64,000 bases of DNA from Paenibacillus sp. LHD-117 (GTDB lineage: Bacteria > Bacillota > Bacilli > Paenibacillales > Paenibacillaceae): positions 62,001 through 126,000 of the forward strand of contig NZ_JAVFVT010000006.1 in NCBI RefSeq assembly GCF_030929555.1, written 5' to 3'. A model generated the notes under the pieces. That model worked only from the letters and a program-made list of their open reading frames with translations, was not told the DNA's origin and ran no database searches. Of the stretch, positions 42,146 to 50,450 are shown piece by piece. Made by a program: the position numbers and the translations under genes. The stretch's first letter is position 1, and each line of letters starts with the position of its first letter.

Positions 42146-44908
42146 ATGACCGCAACGAGCAAAACCGTACACGTCATCTCCCACACCCACTGGGACCGGG
42201 AATGGTACATGCCGTACGAAGCGCATCACGTCAAGCTGATCGAGACGATGGATACGCTGCTGGACACGTTCGAAGCGGATCCCGATTTCCGCAGCTTTTA
42301 CCTGGACGGCCAAACGATTGTCGTCGACGATTATTTGCAAATTTACCCCGAGAAACGCGAGCGGATTCAGCGCCTGTGCGACGAAGGCAAGCTGTTCCTC
42401 GGACCTTGGTACATTCTCCAGGACGAATTTCTGACCAGCGGCGAAGCCAACGTTCGCAACCTGCAGATCGGCCACCGCGAAGCGGCGGCTTTCGGCCGGA
42501 TCTCGAAGCTGGGTTACTTCCCGGATTCGTTCGGCAACATGGGCCAAGCGGCCCAGCTGCTCCGCCAAGCCGGCATCGGCACCGCCGTCTTCGGCCGCGG
42601 GGTCAAGGCGACCGGCTTCAACAATCGCGTCGAGGACTCGTCGGGCTTGACCTCGCCGTATTCGGAGTTGATCTGGCAGTCTCCCGACGGATCGGCCGTG
42701 CTCGGCATCCTGTTCGCCAATTGGTACAACAACGGCATGGAAATTCCGACGGATCCCGAGCGGGCAAAAGCGTACTGGGACGTCCGACTGAAGCGCGCCG
42801 AGCAATACGCCTCCACCTCGCATCTTCTGTTCATGAACGGCTGCGACCATCAGCCCGTGCAGACGAATCTGTCCGAAGCGCTTCGGGTCGCGAGGGAGCT
42901 CTATCCAGAGTATACGTTCGTCCATTCCAGCTTCGAGGAGTATCTTGAAGCGTTGCGGCCCGAGCTGCCGGCCGACCTGAGCGTAACCGCGGGCGAACTG
43001 AGAGGACAGCGCACCGACGGCTGGTACACGCTGGTGAATACGGCTTCGGCGAGAGTCTACGTCAAACAGATGAACGCGCGCAACCAGACGCTGCTGGAAC
43101 GAATAGCCGAGCCGCTGGCGGCCATCGCCCACTCGTTAGGCAAGCCGTATCCGCATGCCCAGCTGCAATACGCGTGGAAGACGCTCATGCAGAACCATCC
43201 GCATGACAGTATCTGCGGCTGCAGCGTCGACGAAGTGTACCACGAGATGGCCACCCGCTTCGCCAAAAGCATGGAAGTGGCGAAGGCCGTCGCCGCGGAG
43301 TCCGCTTCGTACATCGCCTCCGGCATCGACACAAGCGCGTTCGCGTCATTCGGGGACGGCGCGGCGCCGTTCGCCGCGTTCAACACGAGCGGCTACGAAG
43401 GTTCGTCCGTCGTTACGGTCGAAGTCGAGTGGTCCCGCCGATATTTCGATCAAAGCGAGAACCCTGCCGCCGTCATGAAGGAAGTGCGGGATCGCACGCT
43501 GCCTGGCGGATATCTGGTTAACGCACGCGGCGAGCGGATCGACTGCGAAGCCGTCGACCTCGGCGTCCGATTCGGCTACGACCTGCCCAAGGATCGTTTC
43601 CGTCAGCCTTATATGGCAAGAGCCGTTCGGTTGACGTTCGAAACGGAAGCGCTGCCGGCCATGGGGTACGCCTCGTATGCTTGGATTTCCGGCGCAGTCG
43701 GCGAACCGCCGGAAGCGGCGCCCGGCCATGGCGCGGACGGAAGCCTCGTGATCGGCGACCGCGCGCTGGACAACGGACGCTTGCGGGTGACCGTCGGCGA
43801 AGACGGGCGGTTCAGCCTGCTCGATCATCGGACCGGCCAACAATACGACAATCTGGGCGAATACGAGGACGTCGGCGATATCGGCAATGAATACATCTTC
43901 AAACAGCCGGAAGGCGACACGCCTTATTCAACGGCTTGGCGAAGCGCCGACATTCGCGTCGTCCTGGATACGCCGTTTCAAGCGGCCATCGAAATCTCGA
44001 ACGAGCTGCTCGTGCCGGCGAGCGCGGACGAGCGGCTCGCGGAGGAAGTCGCCGCGATGATCGAATTCCGCCAGCGCAAAGCCAAGCGGTCTGAGAAGTT
44101 CGTCCCACTCCGGATCGTGACCCGCGTCAGCTTGGATCGTTCCGGCCTTGGCGTTCAGGTGCGCGCGCGGATCGACAACCGATCCAAAGATCATCGTCTG
44201 CGCGTGCTGCTCCCGACGGGAGTGAACAGTGAGGTCCATTATGCCGACTCCGTGTTCGAAGTGGCCGAACGTGCGAACCAGCCGGAGGCGGAATGGCAAA
44301 ACCCGAGCAACTGCCAGCATATGTCGGCGTTCGTGGGCGTCCACGCCGAGGGCCGCGGATTGACGGTCGCGACCAAAGGGCTGAACGAATACGAGGTGCT
44401 GCAGGACGGGCGCAACACGATCGCGGTGACGCTGCTTCGGTCCGTCGGCGAGCTGGGCGATTGGGGGGTATTCCCGACACCGGAAGCGCAGTGCCTCGGG
44501 GAACAAGAAGCGGAATGGATGATTATCCCGCATGCCGGGCTTGAAGACCGGACGGAAGCCTATCGGGAAGCTTACCGGTACACCGTTCCGGCAACCGCGG
44601 CGGGGACGGGCGTTCACGGCGGCACGCTGCCGGGTGAAGCCGACTTCCTGCCTTGGAGCGGCGAAGGACTTGCGTTCTCCAACCTGAAAGTCGCCGAAGC
44701 GACTGGCGACCGGGTCGCCAGGTGGTACAATCTGACAGGCGAACCCGTGACGCTTGCCGTACATCCCGACGCGGCTGCTGTTCTTTACAAGAGCGACATT
44801 TTGGAATCCGCCGGCGGCGAGAAAGCAAGCGGCGTCCTTCCGGTCTGCGGCTGCGAGATCGTCACGCTCGGGCTTAAGGGCGGCAACGTTTGGAGCCGTT
44901 CCCTGTAA
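42146..44908 (+). CDS. GH38 alpha-mannosidase
   Basis: A 920-residue intracellular enzyme (no signal peptide). The GH38 catalytic domain opens with HTHWDRE (metal ligands His15, Asp17), then GYFPDSFGN with the nucleophile Asp127, and MQNHPHDSICGCSVDEV with the last metal His. A middle helical domain (about 280-370) and the C-terminal beta-sandwich domains (GH38C) follow to the end. It removes alpha-linked mannose from imported oligosaccharides. ATG 42146 is chosen over 42140 because GAGG is eight bases upstream. It is divergent from the sensor kinase and convergent with its response regulator, so it stands at the centre of the locus. Confidence 0.95.
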   Translation: MTATSKTVHVISHTHWDREWYMPYEAHHVKLIETMDTLLDTFEADPDFRSFYLDGQTIVVDDYLQIYPEKRERIQRLCDEGKLFLGPWYILQDEFLTSGEANVRNLQIGHREAAAFGRISKLGYFPDSFGNMGQAAQLLRQAGIGTAVFGRGVKATGFNNRVEDSSGLTSPYSELIWQSPDGSAVLGILFANWYNNGMEIPTDPERAKAYWDVRLKRAEQYASTSHLLFMNGCDHQPVQTNLSEALRVARELYPEYTFVHSSFEEYLEALRPELPADLSVTAGELRGQRTDGWYTLVNTASARVYVKQMNARNQTLLERIAEPLAAIAHSLGKPYPHAQLQYAWKTLMQNHPHDSICGCSVDEVYHEMATRFAKSMEVAKAVAAESASYIASGIDTSAFASFGDGAAPFAAFNTSGYEGSSVVTVEVEWSRRYFDQSENPAAVMKEVRDRTLPGGYLVNARGERIDCEAVDLGVRFGYDLPKDRFRQPYMARAVRLTFETEALPAMGYASYAWISGAVGEPPEAAPGHGADGSLVIGDRALDNGRLRVTVGEDGRFSLLDHRTGQQYDNLGEYEDVGDIGNEYIFKQPEGDTPYSTAWRSADIRVVLDTPFQAAIEISNELLVPASADERLAEEVAAMIEFRQRKAKRSEKFVPLRIVTRVSLDRSGLGVQVRARIDNRSKDHRLRVLLPTGVNSEVHYADSVFEVAERANQPEAEWQNPSNCQHMSAFVGVHAEGRGLTVATKGLNEYEVLQDGRNTIAVTLLRSVGELGDWGVFPTPEAQCLGEQEAEWMIIPHAGLEDRTEAYREAYRYTVPATAAGTGVHGGTLPGEADFLPWSGEGLAFSNLKVAEATGDRVARWYNLTGEPVTLAVHPDAAAVLYKSDILESAGGEKASGVLPVCGCEIVTLGLKGGNVWSRSL

Positions 44909-44919
44909 CGGTTGTATTG

Positions 44920-44973
44920 GGGCTGTCCTCGAAAGTCATGGCCGATGGCTGTCGAGGCTGCCTTTCCTTTTTC
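44920..44973 (+). terminator. probable terminator of the GH38 gene
   Basis: CCTCGA (44927-44932) pairs with TCGAGG (44952-44957) within a longer imperfect stem, followed by CTTTCCTTTTT. Confidence 0.5.
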
Positions 44974-45031
44974 GCGATCGGTTGAGACGGTCGTCCGCCC
45001 CTTCTTCCGCTCGTTTTCTGCGCCACACCGC

Positions 45032-46672
45032 TTATGCATCCGCCTCGTCCGCGATGCCCCGCTGCCTGCGATACTCCTTCGGCGTGCAGCCTACCTGCTT
45101 CTTGAACAGCTTCGAGAAATGAACGGGATCCTTGTAGCCGACCTCGTATGACACCTGGTACACCTTGTATTTGATATCGCCGAGCATTTCCTTCGCTTTC
45201 TCGATCCGAATATCCGTCAAATACTCCAGAAACGTCTTCTGTTTCTCCTTTTTGAACAGCTTGCTGAGCCACACCGGCGTCACGTGCACGGCCGATGCCA
45301 CGCTCTGAAGCGATAAAGCTTCGGCATAATCCCGGCGCAGGATCCGCTCGGCTTCGACGACGATTTGGCTTGGACCCGCCGCTTGCTTCCGGTAATCCTC
45401 AGCCAGGCTGAGCAAAAATCGCTCCGCTTGCACGCGAAGCGACTGCAGCGTATCGTATTGCTCCAGCTGCTCCCACACTGCGATCGGATTGCTTCCCCAG
45501 CCTTTGCTTTGCACCCCCGCCGCGGCGGCTTTGCGGTATATATCGAACAGCCACTCGAAGATGCGCTGCTGAATGTCCCGGAGCTGCCCCAGCTTCCATG
45601 TTTTGACCATTTCGACAAAACGGTCCATAGCTGCTTCAATGTCCGCGTCGGAGCCGTATTTCATCAGGTCCATCACCTCGTCGGGGTTCGACAAGGCGAG
45701 ATCCGTCTCCTCATGCTCTTGATACAGCCCATGTTCGGTAAACAGCCGATTGCCGCCGTAGACGGCCTTCTGCTCCAAAAATTCGGACGCTTCGCCGAAC
45801 GCGTCGTGAAGCTTCTCCAGCGTGCAGGGCGTCGTGCGCAGCCCGACGCTTGCCTTTACTTTGACGTAGTCGTTGACGCGCTGGATGCACAGCTGCGCGA
45901 CGCCGCGCCCGAGCTCGGCTTGTCCGGGCTTCGAACAGGCCAGCATCGCGATCCAACGGTCGCTGCGGTCCATGCAAAGCGCGAACGGAGCGGGATATTC
46001 CTCCTCCAGCGTCTGATTCATGACGTTGCCGATGCCGAACAGGACGAGCTCCTTTTCCTTGGGGCTCCGTTTTTCGATCGCCTTCAGATCGTCGGCTTCC
46101 ATCATCATGAGCAGCATCGGACGTTCCGCCATCCAATCGAGCTGCAGCGATTGCAGCCGGTGACGGCGCCTCGATTCGCGGTACGGATCGAACGGCTGCG
46201 TCAGCATCTCGCGGAGCAGCTCCTCCCTCATCTTTGGGATGGCGAACTGGAGCTGGCTTTTCATCAGCTTTTCGTTATGTTCATCCTGCTTCTTCTTCAG
46301 AATCCGATCCATCGACTTGCGGACGATCGCCTCCAGCTCCTCGAGATTGACGGGCTTCAGCACATAATCCATCACGCCGATCTGCATCGCTTGCTTCACC
46401 AGCTCGAAGTCGTCATAGCCGCTTACCACCACCGATTCGGGCGCGTAATCCTCCACAAGCGCAAGCGCTCTCAGAAACTCCAATCCCGACATCCGGTTCA
46501 TTTTGATATCGGTAACGATCAGCTCCGGCCGTTTGTCGAGCGCAAGCATCAGCGCCGAATCTCCGTCGTCGGCCGCCAGCACCTCCTCTACCCCGAAGCT
46601 ATCCCATGGAAAGCGGTTGCGCAATCCTTCGCGAATTTCGTATTCGTCGTCCGCTATCAGCACGCGAAGCAT
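45032..46672 (-). CDS. YesN-type response regulator with AraC HTH
   Basis: A 546-residue regulator: receiver domain (residues 1-120) with the acidic pocket IADDE and phospho-acceptor Asp55 in VTDIKM, the signalling Ser/Lys in VVSGYDD and VLKPVN, a long helical middle (about 130-430), and a C-terminal AraC domain (LQSVASAVHVTPVWLSKLFK and VSYEVGYKDPVHFSKLFKK). It should be the partner of the YesM-type kinase at 40129-41955, although GH38 lies between them on the other strand. ATG 46672 has AAGGAAGGTG upstream. Its own promoter holds the shared box, suggesting positive autoregulation. Confidence 0.92.
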   Translation of the reverse strand: MLRVLIADDEYEIREGLRNRFPWDSFGVEEVLAADDGDSALMLALDKRPELIVTDIKMNRMSGLEFLRALALVEDYAPESVVVSGYDDFELVKQAMQIGVMDYVLKPVNLEELEAIVRKSMDRILKKKQDEHNEKLMKSQLQFAIPKMREELLREMLTQPFDPYRESRRRHRLQSLQLDWMAERPMLLMMMEADDLKAIEKRSPKEKELVLFGIGNVMNQTLEEEYPAPFALCMDRSDRWIAMLACSKPGQAELGRGVAQLCIQRVNDYVKVKASVGLRTTPCTLEKLHDAFGEASEFLEQKAVYGGNRLFTEHGLYQEHEETDLALSNPDEVMDLMKYGSDADIEAAMDRFVEMVKTWKLGQLRDIQQRIFEWLFDIYRKAAAAGVQSKGWGSNPIAVWEQLEQYDTLQSLRVQAERFLLSLAEDYRKQAAGPSQIVVEAERILRRDYAEALSLQSVASAVHVTPVWLSKLFKKEKQKTFLEYLTDIRIEKAKEMLGDIKYKVYQVSYEVGYKDPVHFSKLFKKQVGCTPKEYRRQRGIADEADA

Positions 46673-46915
46673 ATGTTCACCTTCCTTATCCGTTGTCTAT
46701 CCGAGCAAGCGATCGTCTCGTACTCCCATACTACTCGATGCGGTTTCGAATTGGACGGGGGCAATCTTAAACTTTATGGGGCAGAATTGATTAGCCGATG
46801 CATCGTGCCTTGCGAGGATTAACCATGCAATATCCCATTCGCATGCCCCCTATCGCTTGTATGTATAACTTCATACTACCATCCCGATCGTCGCGAATGA
46901 AAGCGGCCGCTCGAC
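46673..46915. other. intergenic region between response regulator and azoreductase terminator
   Basis: About 240 bases. The first 105 hold the regulator promoter (see 46728-46776). In the rest (46777-46915) I see no open frame with a ribosome site, RNA gene or repeat. Confidence 0.6.
46728..46776 (-). promoter_or_regulatory. locus-specific promoter box and -10 of the response regulator gene
   Basis: On the minus strand TAAAGTTTAAGATTGCCCCC (46757-46776, continuing two bases) is followed after exactly 21 bp by TAGTAT (46728-46733), 55 bases before the ATG. Confidence 0.65.
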
Positions 46916-46950
46916 AAAAAAAGACGATTCCCGCCCGAGCGGGAATCATC
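46916..46950 (-). terminator. terminator of the azoreductase gene
   Basis: On the minus strand GATGATTCCCGC-TCGG-GCGGGAATCGTC is followed by T7. Confidence 0.9.
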
Positions 46951-46976
46951 TTCGTCGTGTTGCTGTGCGTTCGTGT

Positions 46977-47600
46977 TTAGAAGCCTGCTGCCGTAGCCGC
47001 CGCTTCCTTCAACCCTTCGGCGACGATTTCCGCCGAGCGGTCCTTGAATTGGTTGTGGCCTTCGATAATGACTTCTTCGACCTGGATGCCGAACAGTCCC
47101 AGCGTTGCTTTGATCGGTGTGATGGCCGATTCGATCGTTGACATCGGCTCGACGGAATAGACGCCGCCGCGCGCGCTCAGCAACGCGACTTTTTTGTCGC
47201 CGACCAGGCCGACAGGGCCTTCCGCCGTGTATTTGAACGTTTTGCCTGCTTGGGCCAGATGCGAAATATAGCTGATCATCGGCGAAGGAGCCGTGAAGTT
47301 CCAAAGCGGGAACGCGAGCACGACTTTGTCCGCCGCCAGGAATTGATCCAGGTAACGCGCCGCCGTAGCCGCAGCGTTTTGTTCATCGGCGGTGAGCTCC
47401 ATGCCGTTCGCCAGCTTGAAATTGCCCGTCATCGCGTCGTTGCCGAAATGCGGGATTTGGTCCTCGTAGAGATCGAGTTCCGTCACCGTATCGTTCGGAT
47501 TCGATTCTTTGTACGCGTTCAGGAACGCGTCGTACATTTGAACGCTAACGGCTTGTTCAGCCGGTCTGTCGTTTGCTTTCACGAATAAAATGTTTGCCAT
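46977..47600 (-). CDS. azoR: FMN-dependent NADH:quinone oxidoreductase / azoreductase
   Basis: A 207-residue flavodoxin-like enzyme of the AzoR family. VKANDRPAEQAVSVQMYDAF at the N-terminus supplies the phosphate-binding loop for FMN, FPLWNFTAPSPMISYI is the conserved flavin and dimer segment, and LLSARGGVYS holds the isoalloxazine contact. The usual reaction is two-electron reduction of quinones (and azo dyes) with NADH, protecting against quinone or thiol stress. A weak AAGGAG site is upstream of the ATG. Monocistronic by its terminator. The promoter region contains a GTGCCT-GTGCA-AGGCAC inverted repeat (47677-47693), a candidate operator. Confidence 0.9.
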   Translation of the reverse strand: MANILFVKANDRPAEQAVSVQMYDAFLNAYKESNPNDTVTELDLYEDQIPHFGNDAMTGNFKLANGMELTADEQNAAATAARYLDQFLAADKVVLAFPLWNFTAPSPMISYISHLAQAGKTFKYTAEGPVGLVGDKKVALLSARGGVYSVEPMSTIESAITPIKATLGLFGIQVEEVIIEGHNQFKDRSAEIVAEGLKEAAATAAGF

Positions 47601-48066
47601 AATATTGTTAGCTCCTTTGAATGTGGGATTGGTTTAACTAGATACTGCCGGCAATACGCGGCATCCCTCCTTATCCGTGCCTGTGCAAGGCACAATTAAT
47701 TGAAAAAAATAGGCGAACTACAACTGCAACCTACATGAGCACATTATAAACCATCTTCGGGCTAATGAAAAGACTGTTACGAAAAAAAGTATAGGAACAT
47801 ATATTTAGCTAGCTTGTAACAAATAAAAAACCGGTAACCTAACCGACCGCATAATAAAGAAACGGAACCCGCCTGGGCTACGTCTCTTCTTTCATTAATA
47901 GGCTTTCGCCACTTCAATCTTTTGGGTTTTTTGCCCGCTTCGTCCGTAAAGTCCTAAATTTTTGATAAGACCCGGTTAAGCCATCCGTTGGCGAAAAAAA
48001 ATTAAACAAAAGGCTTGACCAAATCTTAATGAATGTGATATATTATTTTCTGTTGACACAACAAAT
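47601..48066. other. 466-bp intergenic region between azoR and tRNA-Leu
   Basis: Clearly more AT-rich than the surroundings and without a credible open frame. It holds the azoR ribosome site and promoter, an inverted repeat GTGCCT/AGGCAC at 47677-47693, and at the right end the tRNA-Leu promoter (48015-48044). The middle (47760-48000) has several A- and T-runs but no stem-loop strong enough to call. Confidence 0.6.
48015..48044 (+). promoter_or_regulatory. sigma-A promoter of tRNA-Leu (copy 2)
   Basis: TTGACC (48015-48020) and TATATT (48039-48044) with an 18-bp spacer, 22 bases before the tRNA: the same geometry as at copy 1. Confidence 0.8.
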
Positions 48067-48153
48067 GCGGTCGTGGCGGAATTGGCAGACGCGCTAGATT
48101 CAGGTTCTAGTGGTGTAACAGCCGTGGAGGTTCGAGTCCTCTCGACCGCACCA
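48067..48153 (+). tRNA. tRNA-Leu (anticodon CAG), copy 2
   Basis: Same 84-base body as the copy at 32013, but followed by an encoded CCA. Confidence 0.97.
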
Positions 48154-48161
48154 TACGTAAG

Positions 48162-48192
48162 AGGTTCAAGCTCGTGAGCTTGAACCTTTTTT
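48162..48192 (+). terminator. terminator of tRNA-Leu copy 2
   Basis: AGGTTCAAGCTC and GAGCTTGAACCT form a perfect 12-bp stem followed by T-residues. The sequence is unrelated to the terminator of copy 1. Confidence 0.92.
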
Positions 48193-48225
48193 CGTTGTGC
48201 CGGTATTCGTCGCATGAATGCTGCC

Positions 48226-48274
48226 AAAAAAAAGCTTGCCGGCAGGCTATTTTCGCCCACCGGACAAGCTTTTC
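48226..48274 (-). terminator. terminator of the zinc-ribbon protein gene
   Basis: On the minus strand AAGCTTGTCCGGTGGGC pairs with GCCTGCCGGCAAGCTT and is followed by T8 (complement of 48226-48233). Confidence 0.85.
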
Positions 48275-48300
48275 TTTATCTCCGATTGTGTTCTCTCAAC

Positions 48301-48876
48301 CTATTCGAATAAATCTCCGAAGACGTCGAGTACCGTCTTCTTTTTCTTATACGGGCGTCCGTACTTGTCGTAACCATAAGGGCTGTGTCCGTGGCCATGA
48401 CCGGACGACTGACCGTATCCCGGCTGCCCGTAGCTGCCGGGCGCTTGCTGATAACCAGGCCCACCAGCCGGCGGCGGCGGATATGCGCCTTGCTGCGGCT
48501 GCCCATAGCCTGTCCCCGGAGTTCCTCCGTAGCCTTGTCCTGGCACGCCGTATCCAGGCTGCGCTTGACCCGGTGCCGAACTGCCGAAACCTTGTTGGCC
48601 TTGGCTTGGGCTGCCGCCGAAACCGCCGGACGGGCTCTGAGAGTTAGGTGCCGCGCCTGGAGGCGAAGAGGGTTGGTTCGGCTTTCCGTAGGCAGGATCC
48701 TGTATATGCTGCTCCATCCGCTCGTAATCCGCGCGAACCTCGCGCACGCCCTGCAACAGCTTCTCCAGCTCGCCGCGATCCAGCCATACGCCCTTGCACG
48801 CCGGGCAAACGTCGATCAGCACGTCATCCTTCTGCACTTCCTTCATTCTAACGTCATCGCATACCGGACAATTCAT
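48301..48876 (-). CDS. zf-TFIIB domain protein with Gly/Pro/Gln-rich region
   Basis: A 191-residue protein. Residues 1-45 are a TFIIB-type zinc ribbon (CPVCDDVRM...CPACKGVWLDRGELEKL), a small conserved domain found on many bacterial proteins of unknown role. Residues 65-170 are low complexity, made of Gly, Pro, Gln, Ser and Tyr (GYGQP- and PGYG-type units), and the C-terminus is basic then ends in VLDVFGDLFE. The disordered region is unusual in length and might drive assembly or binding. No signal peptide or membrane helix. It carries its own terminator and is probably monocistronic. Confidence 0.8.
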   Translation of the reverse strand: MNCPVCDDVRMKEVQKDDVLIDVCPACKGVWLDRGELEKLLQGVREVRADYERMEQHIQDPAYGKPNQPSSPPGAAPNSQSPSGGFGGSPSQGQQGFGSSAPGQAQPGYGVPGQGYGGTPGTGYGQPQQGAYPPPPAGGPGYQQAPGSYGQPGYGQSSGHGHGHSPYGYDKYGRPYKKKKTVLDVFGDLFE

Positions 48877-48903
48877 GGGAACACTCCTCGCATCATTATT
48901 GGG

Positions 48904-49137
48904 TTACTGTGGTTCGGTCAATCCGGATAAGGGCGATCTGCGCGCTTCCGATGCCGACTGGTAGAGATGGCTTCGGCTCAGCTTGACAACCCGTCTGCTT
49001 GGCTTGCGGATCATGACGGAGCTGTCGTCCCAGGCGACGACGATGCCGAGGACGTCATTGCTTTCCAACTCGTCCCTCACCACTCTCACGTTCTCTCCCG
49101 AAAGGCGGAACAGATCCAGTTGTTCTTCCGATATCAT
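48904..49137 (-). CDS. conserved hypothetical protein, possible small beta-barrel
   Basis: A 77-residue protein with four or five predicted strands (NVRVVRDE, DVLGIVVAWD, SSVMIRKPS, RVVKLSR), a pattern like Sm/SH3-type small barrels. The C-terminal 15 residues are polar. GGAGGGAATAGCACCC-type site upstream of the ATG at 49137. Adjacent to another small unknown gene at 49269; a terminator lies between them. I do not recognise a named family. Confidence 0.65.
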   Translation of the reverse strand: MISEEQLDLFRLSGENVRVVRDELESNDVLGIVVAWDDSSVMIRKPSRRVVKLSRSHLYQSASEARRSPLSGLTEPQ

Positions 49138-49190
49138 GGGTGCTATTCCCTCCTATTATGTACGTATGTCCATGCAACGAACCCTGCCGG

Positions 49191-49232
49191 AAAGAAAGAC
49201 CCCAATGATAGCATACGCGAATCATTGAGGTC
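49191..49232 (-). terminator. probable terminator of the gene at 49269-49589
   Basis: On the minus strand GGACCTCAATGAT pairs with ATCATTGGGGTC, followed by TTTCTTTCC. Confidence 0.65.
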
Positions 49233-49268
49233 CGTTTCATCCGTTGTTCGTTATTAGGGCTCGCCCGT

Positions 49269-49589
49269 TTAACCTACGTGTTCCTTCGAATCGTTTGTTT
49301 CGTACCATTCGTCCAGCACGCGCGAAGACATAACGCGTTTGCCGATGTATTCAGACTGTTTCTCCGTGAATTGCTCTTTCCACTCGATGGACAGCTCGTC
49401 GCACAGCTTCACGATCGTAAGCAGCTCCGACCAAGCAACATATCGTTTGTACCAGAAAAATTGCGGATGCTCGATCATGTAAGGGTATAAATCATCGAAT
49501 TCGGTATGCTTGCAATCGAGCGCTCTCTCGAAATGGATCTTGGCGTCATTCAGTTTCACATTCATAAATTCAGCGGATAGATTCCCCAT
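49269..49589 (-). CDS. hypothetical helical protein
   Basis: A 106-residue acidic, mostly helical protein rich in aromatic residues (HPQFFWYKRYVAWSELLTIVKLCDEL). No signal peptide or membrane helix. ATG 49589 is chosen because GGGGAGG is nine bases upstream; an ATG at 49613 lies before that site. I do not recognise it. It is 80 bases after xpt on the same strand and could be read through from it, since no terminator separates the two. Confidence 0.65.
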   Translation of the reverse strand: MGNLSAEFMNVKLNDAKIHFERALDCKHTEFDDLYPYMIEHPQFFWYKRYVAWSELLTIVKLCDELSIEWKEQFTEKQSEYIGKRVMSSRVLDEWYETNDSKEHVG

Positions 49590-49671
49590 GCTTGTGTGCC
49601 TCCCCTCGATCACTTACGTTCATTATAAGCCAAATCATCCTGTTGGAAAAGAGTCAACGAGCTGGTACATC

Positions 49672-50241
49672 TTACTCGAACGTAATCTCTCCGCCCTCCA
49701 GCGACGAGATCCGAACAAGAGATTCGACTCGAACTCCGCTCTCCCTAAGCGTTCTTCCCCCGGCCTGGAACGATTTCTCGACCACGACGCCCATCCCTAC
49801 GAGGGATGCGCCGGAACGTTCGATGATTTTGATCAAGCCGCGCGCCGCGTCGCCGTTCGCGATGATGTCGTCTATGAATAGAACTCTGTCCTCGCTCGTA
49901 AGAAACTGCTTCGAGACCATGATGTCGGTCACCATCCCCTTGGTGAATGACGGGACCCGTTCGCAATAGGCGTCCGGATCGGCGATAAGCGTCTTCTTCC
50001 GTCTAGCGAAGATGAGCGGCACGCCCAGTACGTAAGCCGTCGCGAATGCGGCCGGAATGCCGGATGATTCCACGGTAATAACCTTCGTGATGGTTTCTTC
50101 GGCGAATCGGTCCGAGAATTCCTGCCCCATCTCCATCGTCAAAGCGGGATCAACCATATGGTTAATGATCGCGTCCATCCGCAGCACGTCGTTCGACAGT
50201 ACCGACGATTCTTGCAGAATGCGTTGTTTTAGTTTCTCCAT
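49672..50241 (-). CDS. xpt: xanthine phosphoribosyltransferase
   Basis: A 189-residue purine PRTase. The PRPP loop VLFIDDIIANGDAARG (with the two Asp residues) is intact, and VESSGIPAAF plus the late GVVVEKSFQAGG segment are typical of Xpt. It converts xanthine and PRPP to XMP for purine salvage. GGCGGAGG precedes the ATG by nine bases. In B. subtilis the gene is under a purine riboswitch and next to pbuX; here I see no purine riboswitch in the 200 bases upstream and no pbuX. Confidence 0.93.
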   Translation of the reverse strand: MEKLKQRILQESSVLSNDVLRMDAIINHMVDPALTMEMGQEFSDRFAEETITKVITVESSGIPAAFATAYVLGVPLIFARRKKTLIADPDAYCERVPSFTKGMVTDIMVSKQFLTSEDRVLFIDDIIANGDAARGLIKIIERSGASLVGMGVVVEKSFQAGGRTLRESGVRVESLVRISSLEGGEITFE

Positions 50242-50450
50242 CGTCCATAACCTCCGCCAAAAATCCCTTTTCGATAACGTACCATAGGAGGAGCGAATCG
50301 CGCAACCTCACATGGCGCGATTCGAATCCGACCCGGCGACGGATTCGCGGTCCGAGGAAAATTTTACAATTTATTTAGGCGTGATCAGCAACTTTCATGG
50401 GACTTGCCGCGTTTAATGTAGTACAGAACACGGAACGGCGGTGAACGGCA

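Noticed and set aside
50242..50450. Purine riboswitch upstream of xpt
   Set aside because: I could not find the conserved TATA/ATGG and GTTTCTAC-type core or a matching three-way junction on the minus strand.
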